Shown here: positions 26,888 through 35,063 of the stretch, one piece after another
How positions within the stretch are numbered: the first letter of the stretch is position 1
Layout: each line of letters opens with the position of its first letter
From: Xanthomonas euroxanthea
GTDB taxonomy: Bacteria > Pseudomonadota > Gammaproteobacteria > Xanthomonadales > Xanthomonadaceae
Reading direction: 5' to 3'
Length of the DNA stretch: 64,000 nucleotides
Assembly (NCBI RefSeq): GCF_900476395.1
Contig: NZ_UIHB01000010.1
Location: 276,840 to 340,839 of the forward strand
Translations under genes and position numbers: made by a program
The notes under the pieces: generated by a model
The model's database searches: none
Told to the model about the DNA's origin: nothing
The model's input: only the letters and a program-made list of their open reading frames with translations

Positions 26888-27811
26888 ATGGTCCGCTTCG
26901 ACGACTTGGCGCTGTTCGTGCGCACGGCGGCACTGGGCAGTTTTTCCAATGCCGCGCGCGAGGCCGACCTGCTGCCCGGCCAGGTCAGCGCGGCAGTGGC
27001 GCGGCTGGAGCGGGCCCTGGACCTGCGCCTGTTTGCGCGCTCCACGCGCAGCCTGCGGCTGACCGCGGAGGGAGAGCAGTACCTGCCCTACGCACGCCAG
27101 GTGCTGGAGCTGCTGCGCGATGGGCGCGAGCAGGTGCGCGGGCACGACACCGAACTGCAGGGCGTGCTGCAGGTAACCGCCCCGTCGGACCTGGGCCGCA
27201 ATGTGCTGCTGCCGTGGCTGACCGAGTTCCGCGCCGCGCATCCGCGCCTGCGCCTGCGCCTGCATCTGTCCGACCAGGTGGCGGACCTGTACCGCGCGCC
27301 GGTGGATGTGGCGTTCCGGCTGGGGCGTATCGACGATGCGGAGCATGTGGCGCTGCCACTGGCGCCGCACAACCGGCGGGTGCTGGTCGCCGCGCCGTCC
27401 TATCTGCAACGGCACGGGCAACCGGCCACGCTGGACGCGCTGCGCGAGCACGCCTGCCTGCTGTATCTGCTGGCCGGGCGCGCCTACGACCGCTGGCAGT
27501 TCGAGCTGGAGGGCCGCCGCCACATCGTGCCGGTGCGTGGCGCGATGCTGTGCGACGACGCCGATATCGTGCGGCGCTGGGCAGTGGCAGGCGAAGGCAT
27601 CGCCTATAAATCCTGGCTGGATGTCTGCACCGACGTGCAGGCCGGGCGTTTGCAGGTGCTGTTCCCGGAGTGCGGCGACCGCCTGCCTCTGCACCTGGTG
27701 TGCCCGCATCGCAAGCAGTTTTCGCCGGCGGTGCGGCAGCTGCACGCGCTGTTTGCGCAACGCTGCCAGGCGATGACGGCGCTGTACCCGCTGGCGTCCG
27801 ATGCGCGTTGA
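26888..27811 (+). CDS. LysR-type transcriptional regulator
   Basis: The 307-residue regulator has an N-terminal winged helix (DDLALFVRTAALGSFSNAAREADLLPGQVSAAVARLE, read as the standard LysR pattern) and a C-terminal substrate-binding domain from about residue 90. It resembles the CrgA/AphB-like group whose members often control a divergent oxidoreductase. The short shared gap with the dehydrogenase fits self-repression and effector-dependent activation of the neighbour; the effector is unknown. Confidence 0.9.
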   Translation: MVRFDDLALFVRTAALGSFSNAAREADLLPGQVSAAVARLERALDLRLFARSTRSLRLTAEGEQYLPYARQVLELLRDGREQVRGHDTELQGVLQVTAPSDLGRNVLLPWLTEFRAAHPRLRLRLHLSDQVADLYRAPVDVAFRLGRIDDAEHVALPLAPHNRRVLVAAPSYLQRHGQPATLDALREHACLLYLLAGRAYDRWQFELEGRRHIVPVRGAMLCDDADIVRRWAVAGEGIAYKSWLDVCTDVQAGRLQVLFPECGDRLPLHLVCPHRKQFSPAVRQLHALFAQRCQAMTALYPLASDAR

Positions 27812-27922
27812 CCTGCTGCGCCGGAACAGGGGCGCGATGGATGCACGCGCGCCGCGGCAAGGTCTGCGCGACTGCCGCGCGCGTTGAGGTGCCCGTCACT
27901 GCGCGGCTTCTAGCCTGCCTGC

Positions 27923-28177
27923 ATGACAGCCCGCCGCTTCCCGTCGATGCAGTGCTACGGCAATCGCCAGGGCCACTCCGGAGTGGTGGCCTATGCGGTG
28001 GCAGACGATGCAATCGCGGTGCGCTTTCGCAGTGGCGAGACCTATGTGTACACCGCCGCCAGTGCCGGCGCCGACGTGGTCGCGACCATGCAGCGCCTGG
28101 CCAAGGCCGGGCGCGGCTTGAGCACCTATATCAGCCAGAGCGTGCGCGACGCTTACGCGGGCAAGATGACGTTGTAG
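27923..28177 (+). CDS. KTSC-domain protein
   Basis: The 84-residue protein fits the KTSC pattern: an initial SGVVAYAVADDAIAVRFRSG beta hairpin, then ETYVYTAASAG (the Y.Y pattern) and a C-terminal LAKAGRGLSTYISQSVRDAY segment. Such domains may bind nucleic acid, but no function is established. It lies alone between the LysR gene and the glutathione transferase gene. Confidence 0.75.
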   Translation: MTARRFPSMQCYGNRQGHSGVVAYAVADDAIAVRFRSGETYVYTAASAGADVVATMQRLAKAGRGLSTYISQSVRDAYAGKMTL

Positions 28178-28377
28178 GCAAGCGGCAATGGGACAGGTTG
28201 CACGCGTCGATCTGTATGGCTGCACGAATGTACACATGCCCATTGCAGCATCCGCTCCGTTGAACGCAGACGCGGCAGCCGTGCTGCTGCAATGATGCAT
28301 CGACGCACGCGCAAGACGCAGAGCAGTCACTGGCGCAGTCGTCTGCACGCACTCACCACCTCCACCCCCGGGCACAT

Positions 28378-28998
28378 ATGCTGGACATCTACGGAAAGCC
28401 GACATCGATCAACGTGCGCAAGGTGCTGTGGCTGTGCGAGGAACTGGCGCTGGACTACACGCTGCACGCGTATGGCAGCGGGTTTGCATCGCTGGACACG
28501 GAGGCCTTTCGCGCGCTCAACCCCAACGCACTGGTGCCGGTGATCCGCGATGGCGATCTGGTGCTGTGGGAGTCGAACACGATCTGCCGGTATCTGGCCG
28601 CGCGTGCAGGGCGCGCCGACCTGTTGCCGACGGCGCCCGCTGCCCGTGCGCTGGTCGAGCAATGGATGGATTGGCAGGCCACCGAACTCAACAACGCCTG
28701 GCGTTACGCGTTCATGGCCAGCGTGCGCGGCAGCGCGGCGCATGCCGATCCACAGGCGATTGCGGCGAGCGTGCGCGAGTGGAACCGGCACATGGCCATC
28801 CTCGAGGTACAGCTGCAACGCGGCGGCCCGTTCGTGCTCGGAGCCGACTTCACCCTGGCCGATATCGTGTTGGGCTTATCCACGCAGCGCTGGCTTGCCA
28901 GCCCGATCGCGCGGCCGGCGTTGCCGGCGGTGGTGGCGTATCACGCCTGCCTGAAGACGCGTGCCGGCTTTCAACGTCATGGCTGCAATGCGCCGTAG
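28378..28998 (+). CDS. glutathione S-transferase family protein
   Basis: The 206-residue protein has an N-terminal thioredoxin fold with SINVRKVLWLCEEL (the Ser/Asn at the start of helix 1 is the usual catalytic position), the conserved cis-Pro segment ALVPVIRDGDLVLWESNTICRYLA read as the glutathione-binding site, and an all-helical C-terminal domain. It is cytosolic. Substrate cannot be told from sequence. Confidence 0.9.
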   Translation: MLDIYGKPTSINVRKVLWLCEELALDYTLHAYGSGFASLDTEAFRALNPNALVPVIRDGDLVLWESNTICRYLAARAGRADLLPTAPAARALVEQWMDWQATELNNAWRYAFMASVRGSAAHADPQAIAASVREWNRHMAILEVQLQRGGPFVLGADFTLADIVLGLSTQRWLASPIARPALPAVVAYHACLKTRAGFQRHGCNAP

Positions 28999-29125
28999 AC
29001 CAGGTGTGCGCAAAAGCGAGCCAGACAGTGCGGCGATGCTGGATTTGCATGCGGATCGCATCGCATTGACCTCAACGTGACCTGCGCATCGCTAGGGTGA
29101 GGCTTCGTTCCTGCCAGGCCACCCG

Positions 29126-29506
29126 ATGACCACCGCCACCAACCAAACCCGTCTGTTCGCGCTGGGCCTGTTCGTTTTTCTGGGCAGCTTTGCCGCGATC
29201 GTCTGGTACCTGATGCGGCCGTACGGCACGGCGTATTTCTTCCCGGTGCATTTTTTGATCGGCACCGCGTTGCCGTTTTTGTTCTATGCCATTGGTGGAA
29301 CACGGCTGTGGTTCTGGATCGGCATCGGAGTCACCGCACTGGTGCTGTTGTGGTTCAACTTCTGGGGGCATGACGCCAATGGCGCGGCGCCGCGGGTACT
29401 CGATTGGACCCATTTCGCTGCCGGTGCGGTCGGCCTGATCGGCGCGTGGGCGGTGCAGTTGGTCTATCGCAATGTGCGACCACCGCATCGCCCGTCTGTG
29501 GAGTGA
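29126..29506 (+). CDS. small membrane protein, function unknown
   Basis: The 126-residue product has four hydrophobic segments (LFALGLFVFLGSFAAIVWYL, FLIGTALPFLFYAIGG, LWFWIGIGVTALVLLWFNFW and FAAGAVGLIGAWAVQLVY). AGGCCACCCG precedes the ATG. The downstream region carries a GGGATT-type array. I do not recognise a family. Confidence 0.7.
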   Translation: MTTATNQTRLFALGLFVFLGSFAAIVWYLMRPYGTAYFFPVHFLIGTALPFLFYAIGGTRLWFWIGIGVTALVLLWFNFWGHDANGAAPRVLDWTHFAAGAVGLIGAWAVQLVYRNVRPPHRPSVE

Positions 29507-29509
29507 GCG

Positions 29510-29546
29510 GGGATTGGGGATTGGGGATTTGGGATTCGCAAAAGCG
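29510..29546. repeat. GGGGATT-type short tandem array
   Basis: Imperfect copies of GGGGATT/GGGATTC follow the stop of the preceding gene and end in GGGATTCGCAAAAGCG. That terminal block recurs in reverse orientation at 41195-41210, so the arrays are related elements. Confidence 0.8.
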
Positions 29547-29718
29547 GGATCGCGGGTGGTGGTCGCTTGGCCGGAGACCGGCCGGCGGCCCGCACCCGGC
29601 TGATGCGGTGGGCGCGCGGGCGCGGCCATGCTGGCGCCGACGCATGACCTTGGACCGATAGCTTTGCTGCGGCGCGTTGGGCGACACTCGCGCCTTCTTT
29701 TGTTCCCGCGAGGTCCGC

Positions 29719-31134
29719 ATGTCGTCTTGGCTCAGGCGCAAATCCATCGATCAGGTCACCGTGCACGAGGCCGGCCGGCAGCTGGTCCGCAGCCTGAGTT
29801 GGCCGCATCTGGTCGCGCTGGGCATCGGCGCGATCGTCGGCACCGGCATCTACACGTTGATCGGCGTGGGCGCGGACAAGGCCGGCCCGGCGGTGCTGCT
29901 GTCGTTCGTGGCGGCCGGCATCGTGTGCGCCTGTGCGGCGCTGGCGTATGCGGAAATGGCCACGATGATGCCGGCTGCCGGCAGCGCCTACACCTACAGC
30001 TACACCGCGCTTGGCGAGAGCATCGCCTGGGTGGTGGGCTGGAGCCTGGTGCTGGAATACTCGCTGGTGGTGAGCACAGTGGCGGTAGGCTGGTCGGGCT
30101 ATTTCGTCGGCTTCCTGCAGTGGTTGGGGGTCAACCTGCCGCATGCCCTGGTGGCCGGGCCGCATGCCGGCGGCATCGTCAACCTGCCGGCGGTGGTGAT
30201 CACCTTCCTGGTCGCCGGCATGCTGATGGCCGGCACCAAGGAAAGCGCCACCCTCAACGCGGTGCTGGTGGTGCTGAAGATCGTGGCGCTGGGCGTGTTC
30301 GTGGCGATTGCGTTGCCGGCGTTCGACAGCGCCAACCTGCAGCCGTTCATGCCGTATGGCTTCCCCAAGACCGAAGGTGCCGATGGCGTGGAGCGCGGGG
30401 TAATGGCCGCGGCGGCGATCATCTTCTTCGCGTTCTATGGCTTCGATGCGATCTCCACCGCGGCCGAAGAGACCAAGAACCCGAGGCGCGATCTGTCGAT
30501 CGGCATCGTCGGCTCGATGATCGGCTGCACGCTGATCTATGTGCTGGTGGCGTTGTCGGCGGTGGGCGCGATGAGCTTCACCGTGTTCGGCAAGAGCCCG
30601 GAGCCGTTGGCGCTGATCATGCGCGAACTCGGCCACGGCAAGGCGGCGCTGGTCATCGGTGCGGTGGCGATCATCGCGCTGCCGACGGTGTTGCTGGCGT
30701 TCCTGTATGGGCAGAGCCGCATCTTCTTCGTGATGTCGCGCGATGGCCTGTTGCCGCGCGGCCTGTCCAAGGTCAATGCCCGCACCGGCACGCCGGTGGC
30801 GATCACCCTGTTCACGGCGGTGCTGGTGGCGGCGTTGGCGGGCGTGGCACGCCTGGATGAAATTGCCGCATTGGCCAATGCCGGGACCCTGGCGGCGTTC
30901 ACTGCGGTGGCGGCGTGCCTGCTGGTGCTGCGCGTGCGCGAGCCCACGCGTGCGCGCTCCTTCCGGACGCCGCTGGCATGGGTGGTGGGTCCGGTGGCGA
31001 TCCTGGGCTGCCTGTATCTGTTCTGGAGTCTGCCAAGCACGACGCAGGGGTGGTTCCTGGCCTGGAACGCGCTGGGTGTGGTGGTGTATGTCGCCTATGG
31101 CCGGCGCAATAGCCGGTTGGCGAAGGTGGGATAG
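29719..31134 (+). CDS. APC-superfamily amino acid permease
   Basis: The 471-residue protein has 12 or more hydrophobic helices and the APC hallmark VALGIGAIVGTGIYTLIG at helix 1, GSAYTYSYTALGE in helix 3 and FFAFYGFDAISTAAEE in helix 6. This resembles the cationic amino acid transporter branch (YhdG/CAT-like), with an additional C-terminal pair of helices. ATG 29719 (MSSWLRRKS) gives the usual cytoplasmic N-terminus, and AGG precedes it. Substrate is not determined. Confidence 0.88.
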   Translation: MSSWLRRKSIDQVTVHEAGRQLVRSLSWPHLVALGIGAIVGTGIYTLIGVGADKAGPAVLLSFVAAGIVCACAALAYAEMATMMPAAGSAYTYSYTALGESIAWVVGWSLVLEYSLVVSTVAVGWSGYFVGFLQWLGVNLPHALVAGPHAGGIVNLPAVVITFLVAGMLMAGTKESATLNAVLVVLKIVALGVFVAIALPAFDSANLQPFMPYGFPKTEGADGVERGVMAAAAIIFFAFYGFDAISTAAEETKNPRRDLSIGIVGSMIGCTLIYVLVALSAVGAMSFTVFGKSPEPLALIMRELGHGKAALVIGAVAIIALPTVLLAFLYGQSRIFFVMSRDGLLPRGLSKVNARTGTPVAITLFTAVLVAALAGVARLDEIAALANAGTLAAFTAVAACLLVLRVREPTRARSFRTPLAWVVGPVAILGCLYLFWSLPSTTQGWFLAWNALGVVVYVAYGRRNSRLAKVG

Positions 31135-31157
31135 TTCCTCCTCCCAGCGGGAGTGTG

Positions 31158-31180
31158 CCCTTCTCCCAGCGGGAGAAGGG
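31158..31180. terminator. convergent-gene hairpin
   Basis: CCCTTCTCCC-AGC-GGGAGAAGGG is a perfect 10-bp stem between the permease stop (plus) and the GH92 stop (minus). A smaller CTCCC-AGC-GGGAG hairpin precedes it at 31141-31153. It could end transcription in both directions and also resembles the outer arms of the 115-base element; no T-run is present. Confidence 0.5.
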
Positions 31181-31336
31181 GCTCGCAGTACGGATGAGGG
31201 GCGCCTCGGACACCCGGCAGGTGCCAGCGATGACGAACGCGTCGCCACGCGCCTTCAAGAATGAATCAACACAGGCGAGCTGTGCCCTTGCTTCCAGGCT
31301 GCGCGCCGGCCCGCGCTCGCGGTACCGGCGCTTGAA

Positions 31337-33814
31337 TCACGGTGCCGCCGCAGGCGTGGCGCAGAACGAGGCAGGCAATGCCTCTGGTTGCGTGCCCCAG
31401 CCCCGGGTCGGCGCCTGCTTGCTTAGTGCAAACGACAGCGTGCCGCCCTGCTGCAGCTGGGCCCAGTCCAGGAACACCTGCCGCTGCGGTTGCCCGTTGA
31501 AACGCACGCTGTCTACGTATTGCAGCCCGCGGCCGTCGGCAGCGGGCGCGTCGATACGCAGGCGCTTGCCGTTGCCCAGCGCCAGCGTGACCCGCTTGAA
31601 GCGCGGGGCATGCAGCAGGAACTGCCCGCTGCCCGGCACCGCCGGATACAGGCCCAGGGCACTGAACAGGTACCAGGCCGACATCGTGCCGAGGTCGTCG
31701 TTGCCGGTGACGCCGTTGGGTGCATTGGTGAACAGCTGCTGGGCGGCGCGCACCACGGTGGCGGTCTTCCACGGCTGGCCGATCAACGTGTACATCCACG
31801 GGGCGTGCAGGTCCGGTTCGTTGTTGGGGTTGTAGCGGTACTGGTTGTAGTAGCTATACGGGCCGACCACCCAGTGCGTGCGCGCGGCGTTGAGCGGGTC
31901 CTTGAGCAGGTCGTCGTAGGCAAAGAACGCATCCAGGCGTTTGCCGGCCTGCTCGCTGCCATGCATGGCCTGCAGCATGCCGGGGATGTCCTGCTGCACC
32001 AGCCACTGGTATTGCCAGGCGGTGCCTTCGTGGAAGCCATGCTGCGAGCGTGGGCTGTAGTGATCGTCCGAGGGGGCATACCAGCTGCCGTCTTCCAGCC
32101 GCGGGCGCGGAAAGCCGCTGAAGCCGGTGTCGGCATCGCGCACGCCGGCGTCCCAGACGTTGTGCCAGTTGCCGCCGCGTCTGCGTAGCAGCGCGCTGTC
32201 GTCGGTGTGGCCGAGCGCCTGCGCCATCTGCGCCAGCGCGCAATCGGCCAGCGCGTATTCCAGCGTGGCCGAGCCGCCGTGGTGCGGGTCCACGTCCATG
32301 CCCTTGGAGGGGAAGGCACGGTCGTATTGCACGTAGCCGTTGGCCAGGTAGCTGGCGTTGCCCGAGCGCCCGGCGTGGCGCGAATTGATGGGCGGCTGGC
32401 CGAAGGCGTTCTGGCGCAGCGCGGCGTAGGCCTCGGTTTCACTGCCCTGCAGCGCGCCGAAGCGCCACAGGTCGACCATGAAGGGCGTCACCGGGTCGCC
32501 GGTCATGATGTTGGTGTCGTAATTGGCGTACCCCCAGCGCGGCAGCCAGCCGCCTTGCTGGTGGATGGCCAGCAGCGAGCGACCGATGTCGCGCGCGCGC
32601 GCCGGCTGCAGCAAGGCCAGCAGCTGGTTCTGCGAGCGATAGGTGTCCCACAGCGAGAAGTACTCGTAGTAGGTCCAGCCCTCGGCATGGTGGATCGCAT
32701 CGTCAAAGCCGCGATAGCGGCCATCGGCATCGCTTCCGGTCAGCGGCTGCAGCAGCGCGTGATACAGCGCGGTGTAGGCCACCGTGCGATCGTCGGCGCT
32801 GGCGCCGGCCAGCTGCATGCCGGCCAGTTCCCTGCGCCAGGCCTGTTGCGCGCGCTGGCGCATCTGCTCCAGGCCCAGCAGCTTGCCGCCCTGCATGCCG
32901 TCGGCGCGCAGGTTGTTGCGCGCGCCTTCGGCGTCCACATGCGAGATGGCGCTGACCACGGTCACTGCGCGCGCGGTCTTGTTCTTGCCCAGCGGGAAGC
33001 TGAGCCAGGCGCCGTTGGGCTTGAGTTCGCCGCCCATGCCGTGGCGCGCGCCGGGCACGCCGCCGTCTTCGCCCCAGACACCGTGCGCGGTAAACGGGCG
33101 GTCGAATTCCAGCCGGAACCAGGTGGTGTATTCGTGGCCGCCGCAGAAACTTTGCGTGGTCAGTTTGCCTTCGACCACGCGGTCGCCGACCACCTGCAGC
33201 TGGCTGCCGATCACCACGTGGCGGTCGTTGGCCTGGCCGAGGTTGACCAGCACATGGCCGGTGTCGGCGCCGGGCGCGAAGCTGTAGCGCTCGGCGGCGG
33301 CGCGGGTGAGCGCGGTGGCTTCGGCGTCGATGCCGCCGTAGTCGGTCAGCCGCACCTTGTAGTAGCCGGCCTGGCCCACCTCGCCGTCATGGGTGTAGCG
33401 CGCGGCATAGCGCTTCTGGTCGAAGGCCTTGGCGTCGCCGGTGTCGAAGTCGCCGCCCGGGCCGATGCGGCCGGTGACCGGCAGCACCGAGACCTGCCCG
33501 CCCTGCTCCCAGCAGCCGGCCCCGGACAGAAACGAATGGCCGAAGCCGCGGATGCTGGGGTCGTCGTAGCGCCAGCCGGCGTAGTGCGCACCGATCGGGC
33601 TGACCTGGACCAGGCCGAACGGGGCCGAGGCACCGGGGAAGGTATTGCCGTCGTCCTTGCTGCCGATGAAGGTGTTGACCTGCGCCGGATCCTGCGCGGC
33701 CAGCGGCGCGCACACCGCCATGCCGAGCAGGCACAGGCCGGCGGCGGCGCGGCGCCAGAACGGCGCCGGAGCGCCCTGCGAAACGGAACGATCGGACCAG
33801 ACTGCGGAGAGCAT
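31337..33814 (-). CDS. secreted GH92 family alpha-mannosidase
   Basis: GH92 enzymes are calcium-dependent exo-alpha-mannosidases that trim mannan and N-glycans. The 825-residue precursor starts at ATG 33814 with a signal peptide (AAAGLCLLGMAVCAPLAAQ). The N-terminal beta domain begins VNTFIGSKDDGNTFPGASAP; the (alpha/alpha)6 domain contains YEYFSLWDTYRSQNQLLALL and the C-terminal signature GNDDLGTMSAWYLFSALGLYP. GAGG lies upstream of the start. In plant-associated bacteria such enzymes act on host glycoproteins; the periplasmic or extracellular location is inferred from the signal peptide. No TonB receptor gene is adjacent. Confidence 0.94.
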   Translation of the reverse strand: MLSAVWSDRSVSQGAPAPFWRRAAAGLCLLGMAVCAPLAAQDPAQVNTFIGSKDDGNTFPGASAPFGLVQVSPIGAHYAGWRYDDPSIRGFGHSFLSGAGCWEQGGQVSVLPVTGRIGPGGDFDTGDAKAFDQKRYAARYTHDGEVGQAGYYKVRLTDYGGIDAEATALTRAAAERYSFAPGADTGHVLVNLGQANDRHVVIGSQLQVVGDRVVEGKLTTQSFCGGHEYTTWFRLEFDRPFTAHGVWGEDGGVPGARHGMGGELKPNGAWLSFPLGKNKTARAVTVVSAISHVDAEGARNNLRADGMQGGKLLGLEQMRQRAQQAWRRELAGMQLAGASADDRTVAYTALYHALLQPLTGSDADGRYRGFDDAIHHAEGWTYYEYFSLWDTYRSQNQLLALLQPARARDIGRSLLAIHQQGGWLPRWGYANYDTNIMTGDPVTPFMVDLWRFGALQGSETEAYAALRQNAFGQPPINSRHAGRSGNASYLANGYVQYDRAFPSKGMDVDPHHGGSATLEYALADCALAQMAQALGHTDDSALLRRRGGNWHNVWDAGVRDADTGFSGFPRPRLEDGSWYAPSDDHYSPRSQHGFHEGTAWQYQWLVQQDIPGMLQAMHGSEQAGKRLDAFFAYDDLLKDPLNAARTHWVVGPYSYYNQYRYNPNNEPDLHAPWMYTLIGQPWKTATVVRAAQQLFTNAPNGVTGNDDLGTMSAWYLFSALGLYPAVPGSGQFLLHAPRFKRVTLALGNGKRLRIDAPAADGRGLQYVDSVRFNGQPQRQVFLDWAQLQQGGTLSFALSKQAPTRGWGTQPEALPASFCATPAAAP

Positions 33815-33952
33815 GCAAGACACCTCGGAGGAGAGGGCGACCGAAGCCGCAGGTGGGGATCCATGCCGATCGCTGCACCACGCAGCGATCGACGCACAAC
33901 GACCGCGTTCAAACGGCGACCGGCAGCGCGATTTCGCGCCCGACCTGGCTTG

Positions 33953-33968
33953 TTTGGATCGATCTAAA
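33953..33968. promoter_or_regulatory. candidate operator upstream of the GH92 gene
   Basis: TTTGGATCGATCTAAA is a 16-base palindrome with one mismatched pair, about 140 bases before the mannosidase start. Its size and symmetry suit a dimeric regulator; no regulator gene adjoins it. Confidence 0.35.
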
Positions 33969-34234
33969 TTCGATGCGGCCATGGGCCATGTGTCGGCAAA
34001 GATTAAGCATTCTCGACCGCTTGCTGCACACCGCGGCGCAGCAAAGTGTGCGGGTGCTGGCAGTTTTGCGGATGTTTTAGACTTTTGAGGCGATCTGTTG
34101 CGCGCTGCCAGGTACTGCCATTCTGAAGCGTGTCAGAGGCACTGACGGATGAGTTGGCTCGGGATTGATTCGTCTGCGCTGCGTGCGGTTGGTTGAAGGT
34201 GGCGCTCTTGGGCGTGTTGCGCGCGGGGGCCGAA

Positions 34235-34348
34235 CCCTCACCCCAACCCCGCTCCGCGCCCCGGCCCGCGCTAGCAGCGCGGGCGCTCCCAGGCACGCGC
34301 GCCAGTGGCGCGCAAGCTGTGCCTTATCGCCCCGGGGGGAGAGGGGCT
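34235..34348. repeat. dispersed 115-base palindromic element, copy B
   Basis: It matches 460-574 almost base for base, from CCCTCACCCCAACCCC to GGGGGAGAGGGGCT, including the internal palindrome GCGCGCCA-G-TGGCGCGC. The two copies are about 34 kb apart and both sit between genes. Confidence 0.85.
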
Positions 34349-34453
34349 TCGCGCCTGAGGGGCTCGGTCGCTGAGAGGGTCGCGTCTCTGGGAGCGACTC
34401 GGTCTCTTGGGTGAGCGCGCGGCGTGGCCGCGTGGATTGCGCAATCAGCCCAT

Positions 34454-34479
34454 AAAAAAAGCCCGGTCAGTGACCGGGC
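34454..34479 (-). terminator. rho-independent terminator of the DUF2628 gene
   Basis: GCCCGGTCA-G-TGACCGGGC forms a nine-pair stem followed, on the minus strand, by seven Ts. Confidence 0.92.
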
Positions 34480-34534
34480 CTGGCGACGCTGGCGTGGCGG
34501 CGGGAGGGGCCGACGCGCCGGTGACGCAGTTGCT

Positions 34535-34927
34535 TCAGATCCAGCGCATGCCCTCGAACGGGTTCCAGCTGGTGCTGCCCTTCACCTTGTCCAGGTAGTA
34601 GGCGTAGTTGGCGATCATGCCGGTCAACAACGACAGCGGCAGCCACAGCACGTTCTGAAACGCGGCCGGCAGGAACGAGGCCACGATGCTCACCACGACG
34701 CTGATGCCGATCAGGCTCAACGCCTTGCGCCACAGGCCGATGATGAAGAAATAGATGACGCCGAAGAAGAAGGCATAGAAGTTCATGCCGACCTTGACCT
34801 TCTCGCCAAAGCTCAGGGTCTTCAGTGCGTTCTTGTAACTGGGGTCTTTGGGGCCACCGTGACGGTCGAAGAAATCGAAACGGAACTGCCACTTGGGACT
34901 GAGCTGGGTGCGATCGAAGGTATCCAT
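34535..34927 (-). CDS. DUF2628 membrane protein
   Basis: The 130-residue protein has a charged N-terminal part (FRFDFFDRHGGPKDPSYKNALKTL) and three hydrophobic segments (about 50-65, 69-90 and 94-112), the usual DUF2628 layout. The function is unknown. It has its own terminator and stands alone. Confidence 0.78.
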   Translation of the reverse strand: MDTFDRTQLSPKWQFRFDFFDRHGGPKDPSYKNALKTLSFGEKVKVGMNFYAFFFGVIYFFIIGLWRKALSLIGISVVVSIVASFLPAAFQNVLWLPLSLLTGMIANYAYYLDKVKGSTSWNPFEGMRWI

Positions 34928-35063
34928 TCCAAACCATGTAGTTGAAAACGATTACATGATAGGCGATCGCGTATTCATCGGCACGTTCTTCGGCACCGGT
35001 CGGACGCGGAGGGTCAGCCGCCGATCAGCTTCGGCCGTGGCCGCTTGCAGGCCGCAGCGCGCG

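Larger units (their letters stand above)
33815..34534. other. long spacer upstream of the GH92 gene
   Basis: These 720 bases hold the GH92 leader, a candidate operator at 33953-33968, a moderately AT-rich stretch near 34000-34150, the second copy of the 115-base element (34235-34348) and the terminator of the DUF2628 gene (34454-34479). No gene is convincing. Confidence 0.6.
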